A stretch of 64,000 bases of DNA from Anabas testudineus. Taxonomy: Eukaryota > Chordata > Actinopteri > Anabantiformes > Anabantidae. Positions 46,760-59,418 of this stretch are shown piece after piece. The DNA is taken from contig NC_046622.1 in NCBI RefSeq assembly GCF_900324465.2, positions 188,501-252,500 on the forward strand, in the 5' to 3' direction. Position 1 is the first letter of the stretch. Each line of letters begins with the position of its first letter. The notes under the pieces are model-generated. The model was not told the DNA's origin, ran no database searches, and saw only the letters and a list, made by a program, of their open reading frames with translations. Position numbers and translations under genes: made by a program.

Positions 46760-47415
46760 TCTGTGTTTTTTTCTTCTTGGATCTGTTTTAGTATCAGAAC
46801 ACGTGTTTTCTGTTTTGGGATTCAGAATCCAGTTGGTCCACTTTTCTGTTTCACTGTGACTAACAGTTGATGCAGCGACTCGGTTTCTCCTCACGGTGGC
46901 GCCGTTTGGGTAGAAACAGTAGTGTTAGAGGACTATGAGGATAAAGGTCAGAACTGAAAAAACACCAGTGTCTCTTAACTCATCACTAATAAGTTTAATT
47001 ATTTAATTATTTCTTTTTAGTACCAAAATTCTGCAGATAATTTGATTGGTATGGTCTGGAGCTGAAGAACCAGATCTGGAGTCCCTGTGTACACAGTGCT
47101 GCACCCAGACAGAAAACAGCAGAAAACCAAAAAGACTCTACACAGTGATTTCTGGTTCTGGTCCTTTTTTTCACAGTGGACCCAGAAATAGTTTTGCAAT
47201 ATTTTTGTGCAGATATGATGTTGGATTTATTATATGTCCTGTTTCTGTGAAAAAGCTGCCGCTTCATTCCAAACACGCTCACAGCCAGTTACTGTTGGGG
47301 GAGTCCACGTTAATCAGGTTTACAGTTTGTTGCTCTAAATGGAGGAAACATCAGTAATGACTATTTCACAGTAAGAAAGTGAACAACAGAATAGGTGGAG
47401 TGTTGCACACGTTTA
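46760..47415. other. Convergent intergenic spacer, nothing recognised
   Basis: This lies between the predicted 3' ends of serp1 (+) and mmp23 (-). No gene, RNA or transposon was recognised. Confidence 0.4.
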
Positions 47416-47418
47416 AAG

Positions 47419-47424
47419 TTTATT
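47419..47424 (-). terminator. mmp23: mmp23 polyadenylation signal
   Basis: AATAAA on the minus strand lies about 970 bp after the mmp23 stop codon, implying a 3' UTR of that length. Confidence 0.5.
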
Positions 47425-48390
47425 GTGTTGTGGTCAAGAACAGGCAACAATTATCCATACTTTTATTAAATTAATCCAAAACAATGTAAAACTATTTTAA
47501 CAAACAGACCTCAAGTTAAAACTGGATTCTGGATTAAGACGGTTTTTATGTGTCTCACAGGATGAACAGAGGCGAGCTGCTTTGTTTCTCTGCGTAAATT
47601 AATAAATCTGCTCAAACTAGTGAAAACATCTGCGACCGTCGACCTCTCTGCACACACGACCTGATCCTGGATATAAGTCAACAGCTGCAGGATGATCCAG
47701 TGTCATCACAGCTCAGGTAGAAAAGTCTCAGTCTGGTGTAAGAAGTTTTCTGTATCTACTATGAACAAGAAGAAAAGGTTCAATAAGAGTTCGGTGGATC
47801 CAGGTATTCCCCACCTGGAAACCCGAAACGAAAATAGATTCCGGACCCAACACTGGTTCTACAGCAGCAGCATCATGTTTTCTTTCCCACAGGCAGGTGA
47901 AGAAATGTGACCCAGTCTAAAGAAGGAAATAAAGAAATAAGACGCCGTCTGGACAAACATCGTTAAATCGAATAAATCTAGAGAACAATGGGTGAAAAGG
48001 AAACACAAAGGTATCTAAAGAATTAGAAGAGGATCCTCTGACTCTGAAGAAAGAAAGTTAAGGTTCAGTGTTTTTCTTTGTTAAGTCCGATCTTTTCTTA
48101 ACGGTTACGTTGAGGGACGATCATCAGTTACATAAACCTCCTGTTTCCTTCAAGATTCAAGATTCCTGTTTTCCAGCTGCAACGTGTTCTACAGGACGAG
48201 GGGCTACGTGAAACCTCACGCCGGGTATCTCGAGAACTACACAAAAGTTACCTTATGCCCACATAAATAATTCCCAATCAAAAACAGTTTGTGTACTGGT
48301 GAACCAACTGTGAAGAACACATCCCCACCTGCCTCCCCTGAGGTCTCTGCCAAAGACACTGAACGTCCTACAAAGATCCAGCTCGTCCTT

Positions 48391-51300
48391 TTAGCTGTTG
48401 GACGGCTGCTCTGGTTTCACTCGGATAGACCAGGAGTTGGCAGATACAATGTCGCCCCGTCGATGGATGCGACAGGTGTAGACACCCTCGTTGAACTCGT
48501 TGGCGACAATGCGAAGATCTCGGCCCTTCATGACGATGTACCCGGGGATAGAGGTCAGGATCTGTTCGCCGTCTTTATACCAGCTGGAGAAACGAGATAC
48601 GGGGACAGATGAGATGACAGATGCTCAGGAAGTTTCCACAAAAACTGATTAATGGGCCTCGTTCCTGCCTTCAACACAATCAACTCGTTATGTTTTCATG
48701 ATGTTTCCTCTAGCACCACCCTCAGCAAAGACATTTTTAACAGATCAGATCAAACCATTTCTGGTTTGAAAACTGAAGCTGCTGTTTTTTCTCAGACAAC
48801 TACACAGAACAGAAAGACCAAGTTACATACTCTTCGGTCCGTCTCTGACTTTGTCGTTTACCTTAATGCTTCTGTTTGGTTTTCACTGTTATGCCCCAGA
48901 TCCGCTGTTTGGCTGTACAGTCAGGTTCCACAGTTAGAACCCATTTTTGTTGAATGAAAAGAAAAAAAGTTGTGTTCCTCATCTGAGGTTCTATTTGTCT
49001 GACATTAAGACCCGCTGCGAAGTCGCATCACTGATCCATTTATCTCTGTTCCTGACAGACTCTCCCTCACTGTCGATCAGCTGACCTGACTTTTGGTGGA
49101 GAGCGGGGATTTTTGGTTCCACAGCGGAAACCCACCACCTTTCCCCGAGGAACCATCTTGATCTTAACATTGGGTGGAGGCAGCGTCGGGGTGGTAACCG
49201 CTTCCAGAGGTTCTGTGGCAGGAAACGACACCCACACAGGAAATGAGCGTTATATGAGAGATGGTTGAACCTCAGTAGAATTGTCGGACTCTTCAGCAAG
49301 TGTCAGTCCCTCTCATAATGGAGGAGAAACCTGAGTCATGATTTGGACTCACCAAAGCACAGGTCGCAGCGCTGTGGACAGTTCTTCTTCATGAAGGTCT
49401 TCCTCCGGTCACAGAAGCCGAGTCGAGCCCAGGGATCACACACTCGCTTCTTGTCCAGACAACCTGCGGACAAACTGTAATTTCAGTGTTTCCCTCTGAA
49501 ACAAGGCAGACTAAAAAAACAGCAGCTTCTCACTGGTCCACTGAAGTCCATGATGAAGTCTGATCTGGACCTGGACCAAGTTTCAGTACCACTGTAAGCT
49601 TTACGTTACCATAGAGCCTCTGGATGCCCCACACGTCATCCTGAGCGACATTTCTCTGTCCGGTGTACGTGGCATTGGGATGCATCAGCGCCTGGGGGTC
49701 TCTGGAGTGCCACAGACCGAGAGCATGACCGATCTCGTGAGCCGCCACCTGGACCAGGTCGTTGAGCCACACTCCTGCAGAACCACAGTCAGTCTACGTG
49801 ACACTGGAAGACTGATGTTCATGAAACCCTTAAATACATATCATCCAAACACAGGTTATTCTGTCCCAGAAAGACCCAACGCTTTCAAGTTTCCCTCCAA
49901 CACAGCTCCGATGGAGCAACAAACAGGAAACAGACTTTTACTTTGAAAGATCCAGATTCAATGGGAAACCAACATCCTGGTCACCAGCATCAGTTGTCTG
50001 ATCCTCCATTCTAACAGAATCTAACCACATCTACAACTCATAGTACTACGACTGTACTCCTTGTACTTAAGTACAGTTACCCTGTTTCCAGCTGAACCTG
50101 GACTTGCCGAGGATCCAGAACTCGTGGTTGTCAAAGTGGATTTCTCCTCGAGGTGGCAGGAAGGCGTGAGCCAGCTCGCCGTTCAGGCCATCAAAACACG
50201 GGTGAAGAGGAGACGACCAGCAGTCGGTGTGGTTAAAGGTGTAGAAACCTAAAACACACACACAGAGGTTCACCTGTCCATGTTTACCTTTGAAAACCAC
50301 CTCACTGTGACCTGTTCAAATGCACGAATTGAGAACACGCTGTGTTGTCAGACGACTAAGGTTAAGGTTAAACAGCTCTGTAGTTTTCCTACAGTCCTTA
50401 AACGCCTCATCTCGTACCAATACTGATATCCACAGAGCTGTTTCCGTCTGTGACCTCGGTGAAGGTCAGCGGAGACACGTCACTCCACTTGGTAAAGGCG
50501 ATGCTGATGGCCTTCTTGGTGTCCTCCACGTTCAGAGTGTTGGGGAACTTGGTGATCCTGAGACAGACACACAGACAGGCGGTCTAGTGGTCAGTGGCTT
50601 TTCCTGTCCTGAGTGAGGTATCTCAGAGTCAAGATCAGAATCCTCTTACAGTTTGTACACTTTGACCCACTTTCGTCACTGAAACGTGACAGCACCTTTA
50701 CTTTGTTACCAGGCCAACACACCCAGTCCAGGTGGAACTGACCAAAAGGAAGCGGAACTGGCTGTTTCTGAAATAAACTATTGCAGATGGTTCTGAAAAA
50801 CTGAGAGATGGTTCCCTGTACCTGTACATGTGCCTGTACCTGTCTCTGTACCTGTACCTGTGCCTGTACCTGTCTCTGTACCTGTACCTGTACCTGTGCC
50901 TGTACCTGTCTCTGTACCTGTACCTGTACCTGTGCCTGTACCTGTCTCTGTACCTGTACCTGTCTCTGTACCTGTACCTTTCTCTGTCCCTGTCTCTGTA
51001 CCTGTACCTGTCTCTGTACCTGTACCTGTCTCTGTACCTGTACCTTTCTCTGTCCCTGTCTCTGTACCTGTACCTGTCTCTGTACCTGTACCTTTCTCTG
51101 TCCCTGTCTCTGTACCTGTACCTGTCTCTGTACCTGTACCTGTCTCTGTACCTGTACCTTTCTCTGTCCCTGTCTCTGTACGTGTCTCTGTACCTGTGCC
51201 TGTACCTGTCTCTGTACCTGTACCTGTCTCTGTACCTGTACCTGTGCCTGTGCCTGTACCTGTACCTGTGCCTGTGCCTGTACCTGTCTCTGTACCTGTA

Positions 51301-54300
51301 CCTGTACCTGTGCCTGTGCCTGTCTCTGTACCTGTCTCTGTGTCTGTGTCTGTGCCTGTACCTGTACCTGTACCTGTACCTGTACCTGTCTCTGTACTTG
51401 TACCTATCTCTGTTCCTGTACCTGTACCTGTCTCTGTACCTGTACCTTTCTCTGTTCCTGTCTCTGTACCTGCACCTGTCTCTGTACCTGCACCTGTCTC
51501 TGTACCTGCACCTGTCTCTGTACCTGTCTCTGTCTCTGTACCTGTCTCTGTACCTGTCTCTATCCCTGTACCTGTCTCTGTACCTGTACCTTTCTCTGTC
51601 CCTGTCTCTGTACCTGCACCTGTCTCTGTACCTGCACCTGTCTCTGTACCTGCACCTGTCTCTGTACCTGCACCTGTCTCTGTACCTGCACCTGTCTCTG
51701 TACCTGCACCTGTCTCTATCCCTGTCTCTGTACCTGTCTCTGTTCCTGTACCTCTACCTGTCTCTGTTCCTGTACCTCTACCTGGCTTTGTACCTGTACC
51801 TGTATGTGATGTTGTGGTGAGTCCACTTGTGTCCCAGCGGGTTGATAACGTAACGTCTGTCTCTTGTTCCTCTCTCGGTGATCGTCTCCGTCACTCTGCT
51901 GCTGCCTGCACCTGTCTCTGTACCTGCACCTGTCTCTGTACCTGTACCTGTCTCTGTACCTGTACCTGTCTCTGTACCTGTACCTTTCTCTGTCCCTGTC
52001 TCTGTACCTGTACCTGTCTCTGTACCTGTACCTTTCTCTGTCCCTGTCTCTGTACCTGTACCTGTCTCTGTACCTGTACCTGTCTCTGTACCTGTACCTT
52101 TCTCTGTCCCTGTCTCTGTACGTGTCTCTGTACCTGTGCCTGTACCTGTCTCTGTACCTGTACCTGTCTCTGTACCTGTACCTGTGCCTGTGCCTGTACC
52201 TGTACCTGTGCCTGTGCCTGTACCTGTCTCTGTACCTGTACCTGTACCTGTGCCTGTGCCTGTCTCTGTACCTGTCTCTGTGTCTGTGTCTGTGCCTGTA
52301 CCTGTACATGTACCTGTACCTGTCTCTGTACTTGTACCTATCTCTGTTCCTGTACCTGTACCTGTCTCTGTACCTGTACCTTTCTCTGTTCCTGTCTCTG
52401 TACCTGCACCTGTCTCTATCCCTGTCTCTGTACCTGTCTCTGTTCCTGTACCTCTACCTGTCTCTGTTCCTGTACCTCTACCTGGCTTTGTACCTGTACC
52501 TGTATGTGATGTTGTGGTGAGTCCACTTGTGTCCCAGCGGGTTGATAACGTAACGTCTGTCTCTTGTTCCTCTCTCGGTGATCGTCTCCGTCACTCTGCT
52601 GCTGCCGGACGTCTAAAAAAACACATCAACCAACCAACCAATCATTAAACTGATCCTGTATCACCTGCCACCTCAGGTTATTTCAACATTTCCACTAAAA
52701 CTCAGAAGCAGAACTCGTTATCGTCAACACGAGCAGCGGTTAATTAATGAACTAGTTTTTCTTTTTCTAAGCACCTGGCTGCAGGTTTCTGTTCGTCTGT
52801 TGGGTCCTGTCACATTAAGAAATCCTCAGGAAGGTAGGACCTGGATTCAGACTTAGACCCGGACTGACATTAACAGGCAGCTGCAGGCTGACTTACAGAC
52901 AGTCAAAGAAAACACAAGGTGAAGTCTGGACTAATCCCCATCCGGACTAAAGTAGACCAGAAAACTAACAGGTCTGTAAGGTACTGAAGACCTGATTGGT
53001 GGATGAAGAACAGGTGGACGATGCAGGTGAAAGGAAGGTGATAAGGTCATAGCTGGATGAGACATGTGGACTAGACCAGAACCAGCTGTGATGGTAAAGC
53101 TTGTGTGCCTGCTCTCACAGGTTTTAAGATCACCTGGGACCACGAACCAATCAGCTGCAGCTCCTCTGACTGAGAGAATCAGCACTTTGTACAGGAGACA
53201 GAAGAAGAACGGGAGCAAACACATGGAGGGTTTGTCCAGAGACGTGGCAGCGACTGATTCCACACAGATGTGAAACTCGTCTTCGGCTCGTTCGTCTGCT
53301 CTTCCTTTGTTCCCTCACCCCTCCCACACACATTTTTGTCGCCCACATGTGAACTGGACTCTGGACCTCCTCTGTTCCTGTTCCTGGTTCTGTTTCCTCT
53401 CAGTACTGATTCCACTTCAACTAAAACTTGCAGTAATTTATCACCATGGTAACAGTAAAGTACTGCAGTTTCATGTTTTTCACGTAAAAGTAATTATTGA
53501 GTATAAATGTAGTGCAAGTATACGATTTACCTCTGATTTATAGTACAAGTATTCAGATACCCAATGTAAGTGAAAGTAATACTAAGCTGAAAAGACTTAA
53601 TTTCAAGTAAAAGTCCTGCATTTTAAATGTTTCTCAAATATCTATTAAGTATTAAAAGTAATGATTAAAGACAATTCTGTTAGTTCTGTATTCCTGCAGT
53701 AAACAGTACAGATTACTTTAATGTGTGAGAAGTAATCGATTACTTTACACTTGATAATTTTCTTGATTAATCAGCAGATTGTTTGCAGCCGTTATGGCGC
53801 TTAAACACATTACAAAAACTTTATTATTATATTTTTATTAAATAAATTATTATCAATGTTTTCATTTGTCACCAATCAGTGTGGAGTACTGCATTTTCCT
53901 CTGACATGTAGTGCAGTACTAGTACTAAATTTTCCTCTTATGTGTAGTGCAGTAGAAGTACTGCATTTTCCTTCTGATGTGCAGTGCAGTACAAGTACTG
54001 TTTAGTGCAGTAGTAGTACTACATTTTTCTCTGGTGTGTAGTGCAGTACATATACTGTTTAGTGCAGTATTAGTACTACATTTATCTCCGGTGTCTAGTG
54101 CAGTACAAGTACTGTTTAGTGCAGTATTAGTACTACATTTTTCTCCGGTGTGTAGTGCAGTACATATACTGTTTAGTGCAGTATTAGTACTACATTTTTC
54201 TCCGGTGTCTAGTGCAGTACAAGTACTGTTTAGTGCAGTACTTGTACTACATTTTTCTCCCGTGTCTAGTGCAGTACATATACTGTTTAGTGCAGTATTA

Positions 54301-54955
54301 GTACAACATTTTTCTCCGGTGTCTAGTGCAGTACATATACTGTTTAGTGCAGTATTAGTACTACATTTATCTCCGGTGTCTAGTGCAGTACAAGTACTGT
54401 TTAGTGCAGTATTAGTACTACATTTTTCTCCTGTGTCTAGTGCAGTACAAGTACAGTTTAGTGCAGTACTTGTACTACATTTATCTCCGGTGTCTAGTGC
54501 AGTACATATACCGTTTAGTGCAGTATTAGTACTACATTTATCTCCGGTGTCTAGTGCAGTACAAGTACTGTTTAGTGCAGTACTTGTAGTACATTTTTCT
54601 CCTGTGTCTAGTGCAGTACAAGTACAGTTTAGTGCAGTACTTGTACTACATTTATCTCCGGTGTCTAGTGCAGTACATATACCGTTTAGTGCAGTATTAG
54701 TACTACATTTATCTCCGGTGTCTAGTGCAGTACAAGTACTGTTTAGTGCAGTATTAGTACTACATTTTTCTCCGGTGTGTAGTGCAGTACAAGTACAGAA
54801 AGATAAAGTAACCTACGAGTAAGTAAAACAACCTCAAACTAAGTAGCTGATAATACTCTAAGTACTCAGAAGCTGAGTACTTGTACCGTGATGATCTTCA
54901 GGTCACTGACCTTCATCATCGTCATCATCACGAGCAGCAGCTGAAGCGGGTCCAT
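48391..54955 (-). CDS. mmp23: Matrix metalloproteinase 23 (MMP23)
   Basis: MMP23 is a membrane-anchored metalloprotease released by furin; it has a toxin-like ShKT and an Ig-like domain in place of hemopexin. Minus-strand exons: 54911-54955, 52500-52612, 50418-50557, 50081-50248, 49610-49774, 49353-49463, 49086-49212, 48391-48583; 1062 bp, 353 aa (human 390), phases consistent. It has a short hydrophobic leader LLLVMMMTMM, a furin-like site RDRR before [18 protein letters not shown], and the zinc site [11 protein letters not shown] at residues 168-178 with Met-turn ALMHP. The ShKT segment (about 212-247) has six cysteines, CLDKKRVC to CPQRCDLC. The Ig-like part has FRCG, WYKDGEQ and GVYTCRI. 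The leader is shorter than the human signal anchor, so exon 1 is less sure. The paralog letter cannot be assigned. Confidence 0.9.
50815..51799 (-). repeat. Hexamer-based minisatellite, array 1 (mmp23 intron 2)
   Basis: The plus strand is built from CCTGTA, CCTGTC, TCTGTA and CCTGTG hexamers in 12- and 18-bp higher-order groups over nearly 1 kb. On the minus, transcribed strand this reads ACAGGTACAG again and again, which is the mmp23 exon 2 donor (ACATACAG|GTACAG). The array begins directly at the donor of the exon 2 copy at 51,800. Its long open frames in several phases are a by-product of the 6-bp period. Confidence 0.95.
51800..51906 (-). pseudogene. mmp23: Duplicate of mmp23 exon 2 without its acceptor
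   Basis: This repeats 107 bp of exon 2 (52500-52612) with no difference seen in the shared part, including the [14 protein letters not shown] coding and the ACATACAG|GTACAG donor. At its 5' (right) edge, the real acceptor TTTTTTAG|ACGTCC is replaced by minisatellite sequence ending GTGCAG. If that were used as acceptor, the exon would be six bases shorter in a compatible phase. More likely it is skipped. Confidence 0.85.
51907..52499 (-). repeat. Hexamer-based minisatellite, array 2 (mmp23 intron 2)
   Basis: This is the same repeat as 50815-51799 and is collinear with much of it: the rare variant TACGTGTCTCTG occurs at about 51,180 and 52,120. It starts immediately at the true exon 2 donor. 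Arrays 1 and 2 with their exon copies form a direct duplication with an offset of 700 bp at the exon and about 940 bp further left, so array 2 is about 240 bp shorter. Confidence 0.95.
53975..54795 (+). repeat. 57-bp minisatellite in mmp23 intron 1
   Basis: About 14 units of a 57-bp repeat occur, each with TAGTGCAGTACAAGTACTG, then TTTAGTGCAGTATTAGTAC, then TACATTTTTCTCCGGTGTC. Earlier irregular copies start near 53,880. Units differ by a few bases, mainly AAGTACTG versus TATACTG. Being 19 codons long, it leaves a spurious long open frame. Confidence 0.93.
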
Positions 54956-57240
54956 GATGAGAACTGGACTCACAGACCCTGCACGGTCCCACACATGACC
55001 CGCCGGTCCTCAGACCGTCTCCACGCACAGAGCTTTCGTCAGAACCTTCTGGTCCAGAAGAACCGAGTCAGATACGCCTGAAACTCGCACCTCGTCTTCT
55101 CGTCTTGTCCCGGGCGACAAAAGGTCCGAACCAGAGAAGTCCCGTCAGTCTCTCCGCGTCCACCCGTTCCTCTGACCCTCTGCCTCTTGACCACATAACC
55201 CTTTGAGCTCAGAGTCCGGAGAGGTCGGTCCCAGGGACCCGGTTCGTCCCGTTCAGCTCTGGAACAAACTGAGGGAAGTTCCCAGACGGTGCGCTCGCTG
55301 CCGCGGAGGGGCTGGTCCGGAGGGGCGGGGTCAGGTGTGTGAGAGCGGAGTTTAACCGTTTGGCTGCCAAGTGACTCGTCCTCTTCATTCCCACGGTGGA
55401 GGAGCAGAACCCTCAGAGTCCAGGACTGCAGGTGGGGTCACCCCGACGTGTTTACCTAGCAGCAGCAATCCAGATGTGCAGAACATCTGTCCAAACAGCC
55501 ACCGCTGCTGCAGACTCTGGACCATCAGGACAACCGACCTCAGAACCTCTGAAAACCTCCACAGGTTCTGTTCCCCATTAAGATCAGACCTGGTCAGCAG
55601 CCGAATACAATTGGACCTGATGATGGTGGTGACAACCAATGTGATCAGAACTAAGAGTTCTGTATCAGATGCACAGACCTGAGACCTGCAGTGAGGGACT
55701 AAACTCTACTGCAGGTCTCAGTTTTATTACTTCATAGCCTTAAAATTCAGTTTACTGATGAAGGTGGACCTGAAGTCCCCAATGAACCAGTTGATAAACA
55801 TTATTGTGGTAAAACCGGACTCCCGTGGATCCTGTGATTGTCAGACCGAACATTTGAAGGTTTTAAATCCAGGAAAGAAAGGAACCCAGTCCACAGTACC
55901 AAAATGGTCTAGGAAAGACTGGGACCATGGGTTCTGGAGTCTCACTAATGTGTTGCTGGATCAGATTCTCCTGTGTCACACTTATTTGATTTGTCGGTCA
56001 GTCTCTGCATGTGTGACCTTTGACCTTTAGTCAGGACTAGTTCATGTAGTCTGTCCAAAACCAAACCAACCCAGGTCCACATGGACACTGAAACTACAGC
56101 AGCTACCTGCAGCTCAGCAGAGACCTGAACATGATGCAGTCAGACTGATGAAGACTTCAGCTTCAGATTCACATCCAGAACCAGGTCTGAGGGTTTCAGG
56201 ACTTTAAATGTGTTCTTGGCAGCGATGAGCTTCATTGGAGACTCTGTGACCTTGATTTTGACCTGTAATAAGGTACTTTTTCACAGTGGCACTGGTACTG
56301 CGCCTACCCTGATTACAGTAGAACTGTGGTAAGCTTCTCTCTGGCAGGAACAGACATACCCCCCCCCCCCCCTAATACTGTTCCTTCCAGACTCAAGGCC
56401 CAGTCCAGCTCGGTCACCTTCACCCTGACAAACTGCTGCAGCAACACGCTGAATGTTAAACAGCTCATTAGAGTCAGTCTGCCACCGATCGATACAGCCA
56501 CAGAAACCCGAGACCAGATCTTCTGAGACCAGAACAGAGCAGGATGTTGTTCCCAGCAGTTTATCACATCCTAACGTGCAGCAGAGCTCTGGATGAGACG
56601 CTGAGCTCATCAGAACAGTTTCTGTGACACAGCTCTTCACAGAAGACTTTGGGTCCACTTCTGGAAACTTTATTTTAGATGACATCACTTGCTGACAGGT
56701 AGCAGCTCGTCCTCTAAACCTGAGAGACCGGGTGAGAAGGTGAGAAGTGAGGGGGGACACCAAGAAGCCTAAAACTAGTCTGAAGAAGTTCAGAGCTTCA
56801 GCAGCTCAGACGAGAGAAACGGAGAACGTTGGCTGGTTTCTTATTTTGTCCAAAAAGCCAAGTGAACTCGAAAATAACTGGATGATGACAATTAAAAACT
56901 CACTTCAGTCTGTTCGAGCGGGACCTTTATTTTTAAATCTCAGCAGCAGTAGAACTCGGAGTAGAACTCAGTAGAACTCGGAGTAGAACTCAGTAGAACT
57001 TAGAGTAGAACTCAGTTGTTCTGTTCTCCAGTCTCTCATCTCTCCTTCTTGACCCAGAAACTGTCAGAAACTTACTTCAAGTGGCCATGGAGGAGTCTCC
57101 CAACACCCCCCCATGTTTCTGGTCTGGGCCCCGGGGCCCCCTGGCAACAGTCCAGTCAACACAGAGGCCAGACAACTGGAGTCCGGGTGACGTGTCACTC
57201 AGAGAGACGGAGTCCGACCCAGGACTGAAGAACGAGGATT
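54956..57240. other. Region upstream of mmp23, no gene recognised
   Basis: The first 450 bp are moderately GC-rich (GGGGCGGGG near 55,320) and could hold the mmp23 promoter. The rest has no recognised gene. A run of C at 56,348-56,362 and an AGTAGAACTCGG-type short repeat at 56,948-57,015 were noted. Minus-strand open stretch 56281-56763 has no recognisable family. Confidence 0.4.
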
Positions 57241-57267
57241 TAATTACATCTCTGTCCATTCATCTGT

Positions 57268-58532
57268 CACACACACACACACAGAAACACAAATACACAC
57301 AGAAATACACACAGAAATACACACAGAAATAAAGAAATACACACAGAAATACACACAGAAATACACACAGAAATACACACAGAAATACACACAGAAATAC
57401 ACAGGGAATACAGAAAAAAACACAGAAATACACACAGAAATACAGAAATACACACAGAAATACACAAAGAAATACACACAGAAATACACAGAAATACACA
57501 CAGAAATACAGAAATAAACACAGAAATACACACAGAAATACACACAGAAACACAGAAATACACACAGAAATACACACAGAAATACAGAAATAAACACAGA
57601 AATACACACAGAAATACACACAGAAATACACACAGAAACACAGAAATACACACAGAAATACACACAGAAATACAGAAATACACACAGAAATACAGAAATA
57701 AACACAGAAATACACACAGAAACACAGAAATACACACAGAAACAGAAATACACACAGAAATACACAAAGAAATACACACAGAAATACAGAAATAAACACA
57801 GAAATACACACAGAAACACAGAAATACACACAGAAACAGAAATACACACAGAAATACACAAAGAAATACACACAGAAATACAGAAATAAACACAGAAATA
57901 CACACAGAAATACAGAAATAAACACAGAAATACACACAGAAATACACACAGAAATACACACAGAAACACAGAAATACACACAGAAATACACACAGAAATA
58001 CAGAAATACACACAGAAATACAGAAATAAACACAGAAACACAGAAATACACACAGAAACACAGAAATACACACAGAAACAGAAATACACACAGAAATACA
58101 GAAATATACACAGAAATACACACAGAAACAGAAATACACACAGAAACACAGAAATACACACAGAAACACAAATACACACAGAAATACACACAGAAACACA
58201 AAAATACACACAGAAACACAGAAATACACACAGAAATACACACAGAAACAGAAATACACACAGAAACACACACAGAAACACAAAAATACACACAGAAACA
58301 CAGAAATACACACAGAAATACACACAGAAATACACACAGAAACACAGAAATACACACAGAAACACAGAAATACACACAGAAATACACACAGAAATACAGA
58401 AATACACACAGAAATACACACAGAAACATAGCAATACACACAGAAATACAGAAATACACACAGAAACACAGAAATACAAAAACACACACAGAAACACACA
58501 CAGAAACACAGAAACACACACAGAAACACACT
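57268..58532 (+). repeat. CACACAGAAATA minisatellite, array 1
   Basis: Over 1.26 kb, 12-bp CACACAGAAATA units are mixed with shorter variants (CAGAAATA, CACAGAAA). The reverse strand reads TATTTCTGTGTG, giving spurious CVFLCVFL frames of over 400 codons in all three phases. Confidence 0.95.
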
Positions 58533-58539
58533 GAAATAA

Positions 58540-59418
58540 AATGGTCTTACGCCGCAGTATCTAAGTGAACTGCTAGTGTCTTATGATCCACCACGCCTAC
58601 TTCGATCACAGGATGCTGGCTGCCTGTCAGTACCTCGTATCACAAAAACTACAGCTGGGGGCAGAGCCTTTTCTAACAAAGCCCCAAAGTTATGGAATAG
58701 CCTTCCAAATAGCGTTCGGGACTCAGACACAGTCTCAGTGTTTAAGTCTAGGCTGAAAACCTATTTATTTAGTCATTTAGCATTTTGTAAATAGATTTGG
58801 GAAGGACTCATGGACGTAGAGCATTATGGTGAACTGGTATGTTTAGATACTGTCTTCCCAACTCTCACTGATCACTCAGGTTTGTTGATGGTGAAGTGTT
58901 CGGTTGCTCTTCATCCCAGGGAGCCCTCATGTCTGTGTTTCCTTCTGAACCCACCCTTTTAGTTAGGCTGTCATAATTAGTCCTGCCGGAGTCCCTGCTG
59001 CACAATTCTAAATATACATTCACCTCAAACTTTATCCGACTGTGAATACAACTAACTGCAATCTCTCCTCTTCTCTCTCTCTCTTTCTCTACCTCTCTAT
59101 TTCCCTCTTCCTGTCTCTCTGTCGCTACACGTCATTCCACCCTCTGCCCTCTGGACCTGTCTGACTCGTCCTGATGCCCAACTTCTGGCTGGAGATCTCG
59201 TCGCTCGGATCCACCGTCTGCTCTATGGGATGCGTTTGGAGACTGGATTGGTCACAAGCTACTATGATGTCGGTCTTGGCCTCGGCGGACGTCGGAAGCT
59301 GTTTCTTGGAGGTCTCGACTCAACGCTCAATAGTCCAGGAATGGAACAAGTCTGCCTGCAATAACTAACTGGACTCCACATTAACTTAAAGACATTAACT
59401 GTTATACTGGACTGCCTG
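58540..59418 (+). mobile_element. L2-like LINE 3' end splitting the minisatellite
   Basis: The frame 58,580-58,794 reads TTAGGRAFSNKAPKLWNSLP, then SVRDSDTVSVFKSRLKTYLF, then stop, the C terminus of an L2-like ORF2. A 600-bp 3' UTR follows, ending TTATACTGGACTGCCTGCC, where the minisatellite resumes. It is a 5'-truncated copy. Confidence 0.8.

Noticed and set aside
48652-48957. 101-codon frame in an mmp23 intron with LVPAFNTIN, like a reverse transcriptase motif
   Set aside because: Only a few residues resemble motif A and nothing else of a LINE follows; too weak to annotate.
50808-52648. Open frames of up to 559 codons rich in PV/SV, CTCT and LYLS
   Set aside because: They follow from a 6-bp based minisatellite lacking stops and are open in several phases on both strands. 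Only the mmp23 exon 2 pieces inside are real coding sequence.
53977-54822. 281-codon repetitive frame with [10 protein letters not shown] units
   Set aside because: A 57-bp unit is 19 codons, so any stop-free phase stays open. It lies in mmp23 intron 1 without gene signals.
56281-56763. 160-codon minus-strand open frame
   Set aside because: No recognisable family; it includes a long G/C run and looks non-coding.
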